Part shown: positions 42,368 through 50,579 of the stretch, one piece after another
Layout: each line of letters starts with the position of its first letter
Numbering within the stretch: position 1 is the stretch's first letter
NCBI GenBank assembly: GCA_016707005.1
Contig: JADJIQ010000005.1
Location: forward strand, 682,001 to 746,000
Direction of reading: 5' to 3'
From: Ignavibacteria bacterium
GTDB taxonomy: Bacteria; Bacteroidota; Ignavibacteria; Kapaibacteriales; Kapaibacteriaceae
DNA: 64,000 nucleotides
Made by a program: the position numbers and the translations under genes
Notes under the pieces: model-generated
What the model saw: only the letters and a program-made list of their open reading frames with translations
Databases searched by the model: none
Told to the model about the DNA's origin: nothing

Positions 42368-43621
42368 CTACCGTTCTAGGTAGTCGAGTTCCTTGCCGTA
42401 GGTTTCCTTGAGAAATACAAGTCCGATGAAGGCGATGAGCATTGTGACGCCCCCTACGATCACGGCACTGGAGACAAGGGGCTGACCACTGAACAGCACT
42501 GCATCGCTCTTACGAAGGGCTGCAAACACCAAGAGAGCCGGGATCAGACCACCGCGAACAACATTCGGAATGGTGGTGGCAACAGTAGCGCGCAGGTTGG
42601 TTCCAAACTGTTCTGCAGCTGTTGTTACAAACACCGCCCAGTACCCAACAGCAAATCCTAATACTCCGGTCTGCAGATAGGTGAGCGCAGCAGATTTAGC
42701 AGGCGTGAACAAGTACCATGCAATGGCTGCGGAGGTGAGGACAAGGAAGAGAAGGATGGTCCTGCGTCTGCTTTTCAGGAACTGACTGATGAGTCCACTC
42801 ACCAGATCCCCTGCCGCAAGTCCAACATAGGCCCACATCACGGCTTGTCCGGCAAGGATCTCTGTAGAGCCCCCTCCCTCCTTTGTGAATTCTGGGGCAA
42901 ACGTCACCAGAATACCGATCACGTACCATATGGGAACACCAATGGCCACACTGGAGAGGTAGGTACCTATCCGCTGTCGGGTGAAGATCATAAAGACGTT
43001 CCCGCGTGCCACCGGGGCGTCCTCGATCTTGTTGAACATGCCGGATTCTCGAACACGGACGCGCATCACCAAGAGGCATAGGCCCATCACACCGCCGATG
43101 ATGAAGGCTACGCGCCAATCTGACAGTTGATGGACCACATAGGCCCCTACAGCCCCCAGGATGCCCATGGAGGCAACGATGGTGGTTCCGTAGCCGCGGG
43201 AATGTTTGGGCATCACCTCGCTCACCAGCGTAATGGCCACACCGAGCTCACCGGCCAGACCGATTCCGGACAGAAACCGGAACATGGCATACATCGGCAC
43301 GCTGGAGACAAAGGCGTTGGCGATGTTCATCACCGAATACATGAGGATGCTGGCGAGCAGAACGGACAGCCTGCCTCGCTTATCAGCCAAGGCACCGAAC
43401 AGCAATCCGCCAATGAGCATACCCACCATCTGAGCATTGAGGATGATCTCACTGGCATCCTGCATCTGCGTTGGGAGAACGCCGATGGCTCTCAGAGATT
43501 CGGGGCGGACGATCGAAAAGAGGATCAGGTCGTAGATGTCAACGAAGTACCCCAATCCGCAAACTAGAACAGTAAGCCAGATGCGAGACGAGGTGTCAGT
43601 ATCCTGAGAACGTAGAACCAT
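42368..43621 (-). CDS. Major facilitator superfamily transporter
   Basis: The product is 417 residues with about twelve helices. The hallmark loop GGLLFGALADKRGRLSVLLA between helices 2 and 3 and the FRFLSGIGLAGELGVAITLV segment match the metabolite:H+ symporter type of MFS. The central loop lies around residues 195-230. The substrate is unknown. It follows cdd by 18 bp. Confidence 0.85.
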   Translation of the reverse strand: MVLRSQDTDTSSRIWLTVLVCGLGYFVDIYDLILFSIVRPESLRAIGVLPTQMQDASEIILNAQMVGMLIGGLLFGALADKRGRLSVLLASILMYSVMNIANAFVSSVPMYAMFRFLSGIGLAGELGVAITLVSEVMPKHSRGYGTTIVASMGILGAVGAYVVHQLSDWRVAFIIGGVMGLCLLVMRVRVRESGMFNKIEDAPVARGNVFMIFTRQRIGTYLSSVAIGVPIWYVIGILVTFAPEFTKEGGGSTEILAGQAVMWAYVGLAAGDLVSGLISQFLKSRRRTILLFLVLTSAAIAWYLFTPAKSAALTYLQTGVLGFAVGYWAVFVTTAAEQFGTNLRATVATTIPNVVRGGLIPALLVFAALRKSDAVLFSGQPLVSSAVIVGGVTMLIAFIGLVFLKETYGKELDYLER

Positions 43622-43639
43622 GGGGTTGAGAGTTGTTGA

Positions 43640-44050
43640 TCAGAATGAATCAGGACCAAAGGCATTTGGGAGCAGATCGTGCAGATCATGCCACACATCA
43701 TTTCTGGAAGGAGTTGTACAGAGAACGGGCATGGAGACCGAACACTCACTCAAGACCTGTCTGCAGGCTCCGCAGGGGGCTGCAGGGGACGCTGTGTCCA
43801 TCACAACCACGCAGAGGATCAGATCCCTGCGTCCGGCTACAGTTGCCGCTGCAACAGCAGCCCGTTCGGCACAGTTCGTGAGTCCATAGCTTGCGTTCTC
43901 TACATTGCACCCTACGTGAATGCCTCCATCGGCATCCACAACGGCCGAACCAACACGAAACGCAGAGTACGGGGCATACGCATGTTCTCTGGCCTCAATG
44001 GCAGCAGCAACGGCTGCTTCTACTAGTTTCGGGTCTATCTCCTTCTTCAT
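43640..44050 (-). CDS. cdd: Cytidine deaminase
   Basis: The product is 136 residues, the size of the short tetrameric form. It hydrolyses cytidine to uridine for pyrimidine salvage. The catalytic block CNVENASYGLTNCAERAAVA has the zinc-ligand Cys and general-acid Glu (CAE), and PAAPCGACRQVLSEC has the other two zinc Cys (PCGAC). It diverges from mutY across a 15-bp gap, so the two promoters must overlap neighbouring coding sequence. Confidence 0.93.
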   Translation of the reverse strand: MKKEIDPKLVEAAVAAAIEAREHAYAPYSAFRVGSAVVDADGGIHVGCNVENASYGLTNCAERAAVAAATVAGRRDLILCVVVMDTASPAAPCGACRQVLSECSVSMPVLCTTPSRNDVWHDLHDLLPNAFGPDSF

Positions 44051-44065
44051 TTCGCCAATCTACGT

Positions 44066-44952
44066 ATGGATCATGCACGTTCGCTTCTGCGCTGGTACCG
44101 AGCCAATGGCCGGGAATTCCCGTGGCGAACGGCAACTGTAGATCCCTATGTGGTGCTTGTCTCGGAGACGATGCTGCAGCAAACACAGGCTTCGCGTGTT
44201 GCAGAGGCCTTGCCCCGATTTCTGGAACGATATCCATCGATCGGATCGCTTGCCAAGGCCGGTAACGGCGAGATCATCAGGCAGTGGAAGGGAATGGGCT
44301 ACAACTCACGTGCAATGCGATTGCGAGATGCAGCAAAGGCTGTTGTCCGTGATCATAACGGAGTGATCCCGTCTTCTCCGGAGATCTTGCTGTCACTGCC
44401 CGGAGTAGGTCCGTATACGTCTGCGGCCGTGGCCTGTTTTGCGTTCAACAAGCGTGTGGTGGTACTCGATGTGAATGTGCGTCGGGTCTATTCGCGGCTT
44501 GTGAAACGTCAGACGTACACAACCGACGTAGAGCCCGACGAAGTACTGATCCCCTTTGCGACCTCCGTGATACCTCAACGCAGGTCGGCGCAATGGCATC
44601 ATGCCGTGATGGATCTTGGTGCCACTATATGCACCGCTCGGGCCCCCCGGTGCACGATGTGTCCGCTCGCAGACCTCTGTCCATCAAATGATGTGCTGCT
44701 TGCTGCCACTCGCTCCCGAAAACAAGAACCGGAGTTTCGCGGAGAACCGCAGAGGATCTGGCGCGGCCGGTTCATCGAGGTGTTGAGGGGCAGAAGCCCC
44801 ATGTATCGATCCGTCCTGCCAGACTCTTTACACTCGCTGCACAAAGCCCCCTATCATCTCACGAAGAGGAGTGGTTCACAGCGGTGTTGAGCAGGCTGGA
44901 GACTGACGGGTTGATCGTGCAGACTGGGCGAGGGGTGCGCTTGGCCGACTAG
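44066..44952 (+). CDS. mutY: A/G-specific adenine glycosylase MutY, frameshifted near the C-terminus
   Basis: MutY removes adenine mispaired with 8-oxoguanine. The catalytic Glu is in SETMLQQTQ, the helix-hairpin-helix is LPGVGPYTSAA with catalytic Asp in VVVLDVNVRRV, and the 4Fe-4S Cys follow the C-x6-C-x2-C-x5-C spacing in CTARAPRCTMCPLADLC. Read as is, the frame ends at 44890 with an unrelated tail. If one G is added to the run at 44786-44789 (GAGGGGC), the frame continues as GQKPHVSIRPARLFTLAAQS then EEEWFTAVLSRLETDGLIV to a TAG at 44950-44952, a good winged-helix-like end. A one-base deletion or sequencing error is therefore likely. It overlaps the next convergent gene by 4 bp. Confidence 0.85.
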
Positions 44953-46229
44953 AACTGGTAGGACAGACCCATCGAGAAGATGTTGAAGGTGCTCACGTTG
45001 TAATCAAGCGCCAAACGCACAGGGCCATAATACACGGAAGCACCGATGGTCCACTTCACGTTCGTATTCCCGGCAGTGACCACCGATGTTTGCGGATTCT
45101 GATCGCCCGGCTGCTCCGGTGTTGGTACCGCCGGTTCACCAGGAGGTGGCTTTGGAAGTAGCCCAAGTTCGATCTGTGTTTCCTGCGGGAGAACGTAGGT
45201 GTAGGTACTTGTTACGGAGATGGTCTCCCAGGCGAGTCCGGTATAGACGTCCACTACATCCCACAGATTCTTGCTTGCATGAATGTTTGCGCTGAAGATC
45301 GTGGCGTCGGCTTCGAGTTTTGATTCAGTAAAGCCAACGGTATTGCGAAGCGTTGTTCCCTGATAGATCCCCTGTACTGCGAGATCGAAATATCTCTCGG
45401 GGAAATATTGAGACAAACTGTGCTTTAGACCAATGCCCCAGAACGAGAACTTGCCAACGTTGGGATCGAACTCCACCGGTGGCACGTAGCGCACTAGAAG
45501 TTCTGTTCCATAGAACGATCCGATCTCTATCTGTGGCACGGCAGCAATGATCTTTGACATGTCCACGCCTGGTGGCAGGGTGAGGAAGCCAACCATCTTC
45601 ACATTCGCGAGCAGGTTCTCTAGGCCCGCCTGACCTGCACTATCAAGCAGTTTGTATTCCGGTCTATTTCTGAGGACCTCTAAGAGCTGATCGTTGGTTG
45701 GAAGCAGCACCTTGTTGTCGGGCCTGTACCCAAACAGTGTTGCCGCACTATCCGGCGTAACGATGTATCCACTGTCCTGGCAATCCCGGAAAAGCTCCTT
45801 CACCAGCATCGTAGCAAGTCCGAGTGTGTCTTCATACGAATCGCCGATCTCGTATCGCGGACCATTCTGATCGATGAAGATCTGTCCGTACTTCGGCAGT
45901 TCTGTAAAGACATTCACTCTTGGGCCGAGATCGATGGTTGGTACATACCAGCGCTGATCTTCATTGATGTATCCAACCATTCCGTTGATGCTAACACGGA
46001 CATATGGCTTGTCTACCGACTTCGGAACGTATGCCCTATCGTAGAATCGTGCGTTCGAGGTTGCATTGATCGTGTTGACCATCGGCTGGATGTAGGGCAC
46101 GGCGTTACTCTCAAAGAGATCTTTGAGGATCGACCGTGTAAGATCCACAGCAAGCGGATTGTACATCTGCTGTGCATGCGCCGTGAATGTCAGCAGCAGC
46201 ATTGTCAGTATGGTAAGGGGCTTGCGCAT
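44949..46229 (-). CDS. Outer-membrane barrel-like protein (DUF6588-type)
   Basis: The product is 426 residues. A signal peptide (LTILTMLLLTFTAHAQ) is followed by a soluble part and a C-terminal barrel: FSFWGIGLKHSLSQYFPERY then FDLAVQGIYQGT is characteristic of DUF6588 proteins, and the last residues IFSMGLSYQF end in Phe. PPPGEPAVPTPEQPGDQNPQ is a proline-rich loop near the end. The role is unknown. It lies 2 bp after a small membrane-protein gene and is the last of a four-gene run. Confidence 0.7.
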   Translation of the reverse strand: MRKPLTILTMLLLTFTAHAQQMYNPLAVDLTRSILKDLFESNAVPYIQPMVNTINATSNARFYDRAYVPKSVDKPYVRVSINGMVGYINEDQRWYVPTIDLGPRVNVFTELPKYGQIFIDQNGPRYEIGDSYEDTLGLATMLVKELFRDCQDSGYIVTPDSAATLFGYRPDNKVLLPTNDQLLEVLRNRPEYKLLDSAGQAGLENLLANVKMVGFLTLPPGVDMSKIIAAVPQIEIGSFYGTELLVRYVPPVEFDPNVGKFSFWGIGLKHSLSQYFPERYFDLAVQGIYQGTTLRNTVGFTESKLEADATIFSANIHASKNLWDVVDVYTGLAWETISVTSTYTYVLPQETQIELGLLPKPPPGEPAVPTPEQPGDQNPQTSVVTAGNTNVKWTIGASVYYGPVRLALDYNVSTFNIFSMGLSYQF

Positions 46230-46231
46230 CG

Positions 46232-46414
46232 TTACCGCAGAAGCTTTGCACGAATGATAAAGTAGATCGGTACAGCGATCATGGCGATAAGCACAAGGCC
46301 CATCAGATCAAAGGCCAACGAAAATGCATGCCGGATGATCCACCAGAATACTTTGAGCAAGATGTATCCTGCTGCAAGAGCAAGGATGATTGCGAGGATC
46401 TTCTTGATGTTCAT
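46232..46414 (-). CDS. Small membrane protein with two helices
   Basis: The product is 60 residues: KILAIILALAAGYILLKVFW and LMGLVLIAMIAVPIYFII separated by a short loop. It overlaps the glycosyltransferase stop by 4 bp (ATGA), which supports it being a real, translationally coupled gene. There is no recognised family. Confidence 0.65.
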   Translation of the reverse strand: MNIKKILAIILALAAGYILLKVFWWIIRHAFSLAFDLMGLVLIAMIAVPIYFIIRAKLLR

Positions 46415-47724
46415 GGGTGTTGCAATTCGTGTAACATGGAGCCAAGCTGAAGTGCCGCAGCACGGCGTTCATACTTGACGATCTCAGAGGCGTTCGGGTG
46501 TGTGATCTCCTCGCCCCTTCTCCAACGATCAAGAAACGTGCCGACGATCTCAGCGATCCCTTCTACGTTGTCCTGGGCTGCACTATCTCCTGCAGACGTC
46601 TCCTTGATCAGGTTAGCGATCGCACTTCCGCCAGGAGCCAATGCAATGATCGGACGTCCAACACCGAGGTATTCATAGACCTTGCCGGGCACGATCTCTG
46701 CACTCTCCTTTGCATCATCGACGATAAGGAGCGAGGCCTCGCTCTGCATCAGGTATCCAATGCTCACATCGTGCGGGACATAGCCGATCCGTTCGATGGA
46801 GGGGGCAAAGCGCGAATGATCGAGCATTTCGTGCACTTCGTCACCGAATCGTCCAACAAAACGCAGATGGATCTCCTCAGGTCTAACGCGCCCACTCTCC
46901 GCCAAAAGATCCAGGGCGGCGAGGAAGGCCTTTGGCGTGCGTCTGCCGTACATGGATCCTGTATAGGTCACAGTGAATCGATCGTTTCGATTATAGGAGA
47001 CCTGTGGAAAGTCCGACGCATCAAAGCCATTGGGGACGTGTCGGAATTTCGACCGATCAAGCTCGGGATACTTCCGCATTGCATCGTCGATGATCCCCGT
47101 CCAAGCACACTCAACAAGATCGGCTTCGCTGAAAACGGATCGTTCAAGTGATCGATCTATTGCTGCCGGCAAGAACCAACGGTCGGGCGTTGTGAGGAAC
47201 TCGGTCCAGGGATCCCGGAACCCGGCCACCCACGGTAATCCTGTGGTACGCTTGATCGATCGGGCGATCAGGGCACAGGTGTATGGCGGAGACGAGCTGT
47301 AAATGGCATCGACGTGATGTTCCTTCACCATCTCAAGCCCCTTTTTCACGGCTGTTAGGAGCCAGCCAACTCGGGCATCGGGGATGAACAGCGTGGCACG
47401 GATCCAATTTGTGATGCGTTCCTTCCAGCCACGTTGTTCGGAGCTGGACTTATTCACGTTCACATCGATCGCGCTTCCTTTGTTACCCATGAACCTGCGA
47501 TAGAGGTCATAGGGCTCCAGGATGGGCACACGCACAACTGTTACGTCAGAAGGGATCTTCTCTAGGAGTGATTCGTCTCGAGCCGGGAAGTCGCCGTTCT
47601 CTACTGTTAACACCACCGGACGCCAACCGGCTTCTCGGAGGTAGGTAACATGCTTCAGAACACGCTGAACACCTGGTCCGCCACCGGGAGGGAAATGATA
47701 GGCAATAACGAGAACGGTCTTCAT
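46411..47724 (-). CDS. Glycosyltransferase, GT4-like
   Basis: The product is 437 residues with two Rossmann-like halves (GT-B fold). The N-terminus VLVIAYHFPPGGGPGVQRVL is typical of bacterial surface-polysaccharide transferases. The C-terminal domain has FTVTYTGSMYGRR, HLRFVGRFG and the sugar-nucleotide-binding EIVPGKVYEYLGVGRPIIAL. Donor and acceptor are unknown. It overlaps the methyltransferase gene by 4 bp and the small membrane protein gene by 4 bp, so the set is one operon acting on an envelope glycan. Confidence 0.85.
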   Translation of the reverse strand: MKTVLVIAYHFPPGGGPGVQRVLKHVTYLREAGWRPVVLTVENGDFPARDESLLEKIPSDVTVVRVPILEPYDLYRRFMGNKGSAIDVNVNKSSSEQRGWKERITNWIRATLFIPDARVGWLLTAVKKGLEMVKEHHVDAIYSSSPPYTCALIARSIKRTTGLPWVAGFRDPWTEFLTTPDRWFLPAAIDRSLERSVFSEADLVECAWTGIIDDAMRKYPELDRSKFRHVPNGFDASDFPQVSYNRNDRFTVTYTGSMYGRRTPKAFLAALDLLAESGRVRPEEIHLRFVGRFGDEVHEMLDHSRFAPSIERIGYVPHDVSIGYLMQSEASLLIVDDAKESAEIVPGKVYEYLGVGRPIIALAPGGSAIANLIKETSAGDSAAQDNVEGIAEIVGTFLDRWRRGEEITHPNASEIVKYERRAAALQLGSMLHELQHP

Positions 47725-48548
47725 GCAGGCAACTGAAAGACAAATGCGGCCTCCATCGCCAAGGCGCGAACGCCCGGGATCGATCGGAGAGCGGTTATCT
47801 CAAAGCTCGGGATAGGACGTTGGTACTTCCAACGAAACACCGGACGCAGTCCGAAGTACCGTTCAGAGCGAACACGAAGTCCGGCTGCGTGTGCTGAGGA
47901 CAGCACCTTCCGCGCCGAGCAGCGTATGGTATGGAGTCTTTCCAATTCCTCTTGGTTCACGGGGTCTCCGCCCTTCACAAAGCCGCCAAACACGGACCAC
48001 GGAAGCATGTGGAGGAATGGGATCGCTCCGGCCTTAGTTCCCATCAGCTGTTGATGTCCGCCAAAGGCCGAGGTATACGGTGGGAACGTTACCAACACCA
48101 CGCCGCCCGGTTTGAGCAAACGAGCGATGTTCTTCAGGGCAATGGCCGGATCATCGAGGTGTTCGATCACATCACGCAACAGCACGATATCAAACCGTGC
48201 TCTCCACTCGGGCGGTATCTCTTCATAGATCACATCGTGCTGTGTGAACTCCATGTTCAGTCCCAACCCCCTCCACAACGGATCACTTATTTGCGTGAGG
48301 AGAGCCCCTTGAATATCTGTACCCAAGGTATATGACGCACCGAGTTGAGCAAAAGCAGCAAGTACCCCACCCTCGGCACATCCGATCTCGCACACTGCAG
48401 CATTGGTCGGTAACTGTCCCAGACCCCGCAGCCACGGAATAAGAGTGTGTTCAGCAAGACGGTACTGCATCCGCACATTGCGGATCGTACGTGGGTGCAG
48501 GTCCATCTGTGCGACCTGGTCTACAAGATCTTTAGGGAGGGGGCTCAT
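47721..48548 (-). CDS. SAM-dependent methyltransferase
   Basis: The product is 275 residues. The class I fold is shown by the SAM-binding motif CEIGCAEGGVLAAFAQLGAS, the acidic residue at LGTDIQG, DIVLLRDVIEHLDDPAIALK and LKPGGVVLVTFP. The substrate is not predictable; overlap with the glycosyltransferase gene suggests a sugar or lipid precursor of the cell surface. It is the first gene of the four-gene run. Confidence 0.87.
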   Translation of the reverse strand: MSPLPKDLVDQVAQMDLHPRTIRNVRMQYRLAEHTLIPWLRGLGQLPTNAAVCEIGCAEGGVLAAFAQLGASYTLGTDIQGALLTQISDPLWRGLGLNMEFTQHDVIYEEIPPEWRARFDIVLLRDVIEHLDDPAIALKNIARLLKPGGVVLVTFPPYTSAFGGHQQLMGTKAGAIPFLHMLPWSVFGGFVKGGDPVNQEELERLHTIRCSARKVLSSAHAAGLRVRSERYFGLRPVFRWKYQRPIPSFEITALRSIPGVRALAMEAAFVFQLPA

Positions 48549-48597
48549 GGAACCTCAAAGATAGCACGGAGCGCGACCGTATCTTTGCGCACCTTCT

Positions 48598-49599
48598 ATG
48601 AAGTACTCCATCATCGTGGCCGTGTTCAACCGGCCGGACGAACTCGACGAATTACTCGAGAGCCTCACGCAGCAGTCCTTTACGGACTTTGAGGTCATCA
48701 TCGTTGAGGACGGCTCTACCGTATCCTCCGAATCCGTTTGCACACGCTATAACGGTAGGCTCACCATCCGTTATTTCTTCAAGGACAATAGCGGTCCCGG
48801 TCCGTCGCGGAATTACGGTTGCCGACGTGCCTCGGGCGACTACTTCCTCTTTATCGATTCTGATTGCACAGTGCCCCCTCACTACCTCTCCTCTATCGAT
48901 GCAGCGGTCACGGATAAGGGGCTTGATGCATTCGGTGGACCGGACAGGGAACACGAGCGGTTCACACCAACGCAGAAGGCCATCAGCTATGCCATGACGT
49001 CGATCCTGACAACCGGTGGCATTCGCGGTGGCAAGGTTCGCGTTGGGGGGGCATTCCATCCGCGATCATTCAACATGGGGATCTCCCGCGACGTCTTCAA
49101 TGCCACAGATGGTTTTGCTCGCATGCGGTTCGGTGAGGACGTAGAGTTCAGCATCCGCATGATGTCTATGGGGTATAACGTTCAGCTCATCCCAGATGCA
49201 TGGGTCTACCACAAGCGCAGAACCGATCTGAAGAAATTCTTCAAGCAAGTGCACAACAGCGGGATCGCGCGCATCAACATCACACTGCGTCACCCCGGCA
49301 CGTTGAAGATCACCCATTTCTTCCCAACTGCATTTACACTGTATGTGGTGTTTGCAATGGGCTACACGCTCTTCATGCCGTATGGCTGGACAACACTCGT
49401 ACCGTTGCTCGTGTATACACTGGCCCTCTTTGCAGAAAGCTCTCTCCGCTATCGCTCTGTTCTTGCTGGACTACGATGCATATCGGCATCATTCGTTCAG
49501 CTCATCGGCTACGGCACGGGATTTATACGCGGAATGTTCTGGCGCGTGATCCTCAATAAACCAGAGCAAGGGGCGTTCGAGAAAACGTTTTATGAATAG
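48598..49599 (+). CDS. Glycosyltransferase family 2 with C-terminal membrane helices
   Basis: The product is 333 residues. The GT-A domain begins YSIIVAVFNRPDELDELLES and has the nucleotide-binding VIIVEDGST and the DXD motif as LFIDSDCTVP. RMRFGEDVEFSIRMMSMGYN contains the catalytic-base ED. Two or three membrane helices follow (FTLYVVFAMGYTLFMPYGWT, LVPLLVYTLALFAESSLRY). It is divergent from the methyltransferase operon. Its stop codon TAG is formed by the first GAATAGCG unit of the adjoining repeat array. Confidence 0.88.
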   Translation: MKYSIIVAVFNRPDELDELLESLTQQSFTDFEVIIVEDGSTVSSESVCTRYNGRLTIRYFFKDNSGPGPSRNYGCRRASGDYFLFIDSDCTVPPHYLSSIDAAVTDKGLDAFGGPDREHERFTPTQKAISYAMTSILTTGGIRGGKVRVGGAFHPRSFNMGISRDVFNATDGFARMRFGEDVEFSIRMMSMGYNVQLIPDAWVYHKRRTDLKKFFKQVHNSGIARINITLRHPGTLKITHFFPTAFTLYVVFAMGYTLFMPYGWTTLVPLLVYTLALFAESSLRYRSVLAGLRCISASFVQLIGYGTGFIRGMFWRVILNKPEQGAFEKTFYE

Positions 49600-49757
49600 C
49601 GAATAGCGAATAGTGAATAGTGAATAGCGAATAGCGAATAGCGAATGGCGAATGGTGAATAGTGAATAGTGAATGACTTGGTAGCCCATAACGAAGTCGT
49701 AGGACAGTGAATAGCGAAAGGGATTCGCTATTCGCTATTCGCTATTCGCTATTCTGA
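49595..49757. repeat. Composite intergenic repeat, copy 4 (opposed arrays)
   Basis: Between convergent genes. About ten GAATAGCG/GAATAGTG octamers run left to right (49595-49674), then a diverged hairpin segment GTAGCCCATAACGAAGTCGT (49681-49700), then about four TTCGCTAT units in the opposite sense (to about 49755). The two arms are complementary and could form a large cruciform or terminator for both genes. Confidence 0.9.
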
Positions 49758-49760
49758 ATT

Positions 49761-50525
49761 CTAGAGGCGTACCTGCACCATGAACGTAAAGTTCAAGTGG
49801 TACACAATGCTTTCTGCCGGTTCATTACGGGAGACCGGTGTAAGGAGCTCACCGCGGCCGCCTTCTGCGGTGGGAGTTTCATCGCGACCGATCAGGTTCA
49901 TTGCTCCCCATCCAACGCTGGTGTTGATGAAGACAGGGTAGTATACCTCGCCCTCGATACCAAGGCGGGCAAGAGCGCCGAGGCGAGTTGCAGAAGGCTT
50001 ACCGTTGTACGAACCAGATGTGGTTTGAAGAGTATCGCCTACCAACACATTTCGGGTAGAAGAGATCGTGTTTTCACCAACGATCAGAACACGTGCTTCT
50101 GCGCCGATGTAGGCGCGGGCGAATGCCCATGGGAACTCAATGAACGACCATTCAAAGCCCGTGAAACAGGTATAGAGTTCGTTCGAGTGAGTAACACGAA
50201 CGTTGAATCGCTCACTCTTGATCGTCTGTGTTCCGCTGTAGGTGAAGTAATCAAACCCAAGTGGCACGCGAAACTTCTTTTGCTTGTCGAGATCAGCATA
50301 GGCGCGCAAGCCCCAACCCATCTGTGCGCCATCAAATCCTCCACCGAATACTGCTTCTTCTTCAGGAACATCGTTTCCACCGGTTACCATCCACTGTGCT
50401 GCTGGATTGTCATTTGTGATCCAGTCAGTTGAGAGTCCGGCTGCTACGCGAAAACGTACCTGACCTTGGGCAGAAGCCACAAGGACTACGGGAAGGAATA
50501 GCACGAGAAGGATATAGCGGGTCAT
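49761..50525 (-). CDS. Hypothetical exported beta-barrel-like protein
   Basis: The product is 254 residues with a signal peptide (YILLVLFLPVVLVASAQGQV). Amphipathic strands such as GWGLRAYADLDKQKKFRVPL, FAFARAYIGAEARVLI-like segments and the last strand YHLNFTFMVQVRL suggest an outer-membrane barrel. I recognise no family. The repeat array of copy 4 lies directly past its stop codon. Confidence 0.6.
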   Translation of the reverse strand: MTRYILLVLFLPVVLVASAQGQVRFRVAAGLSTDWITNDNPAAQWMVTGGNDVPEEEAVFGGGFDGAQMGWGLRAYADLDKQKKFRVPLGFDYFTYSGTQTIKSERFNVRVTHSNELYTCFTGFEWSFIEFPWAFARAYIGAEARVLIVGENTISSTRNVLVGDTLQTTSGSYNGKPSATRLGALARLGIEGEVYYPVFINTSVGWGAMNLIGRDETPTAEGGRGELLTPVSRNEPAESIVYHLNFTFMVQVRL

Positions 50526-50579
50526 GTGTGTTCCAAGATCGGGCGGAGTTTTTGAATTGACCGTTCGAATGGAGGAAGG

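Noticed and set aside
49489..49689. 66-residue minus-strand frame rich in HYSLFTIR-like units
   Set aside because: Same cause: the GAATAGCG array translated on the other strand.
49797..50432. 211-residue plus-strand open frame
   Set aside because: Antisense to an exported barrel-like protein with signal peptide; no domain or ribosome binding site.
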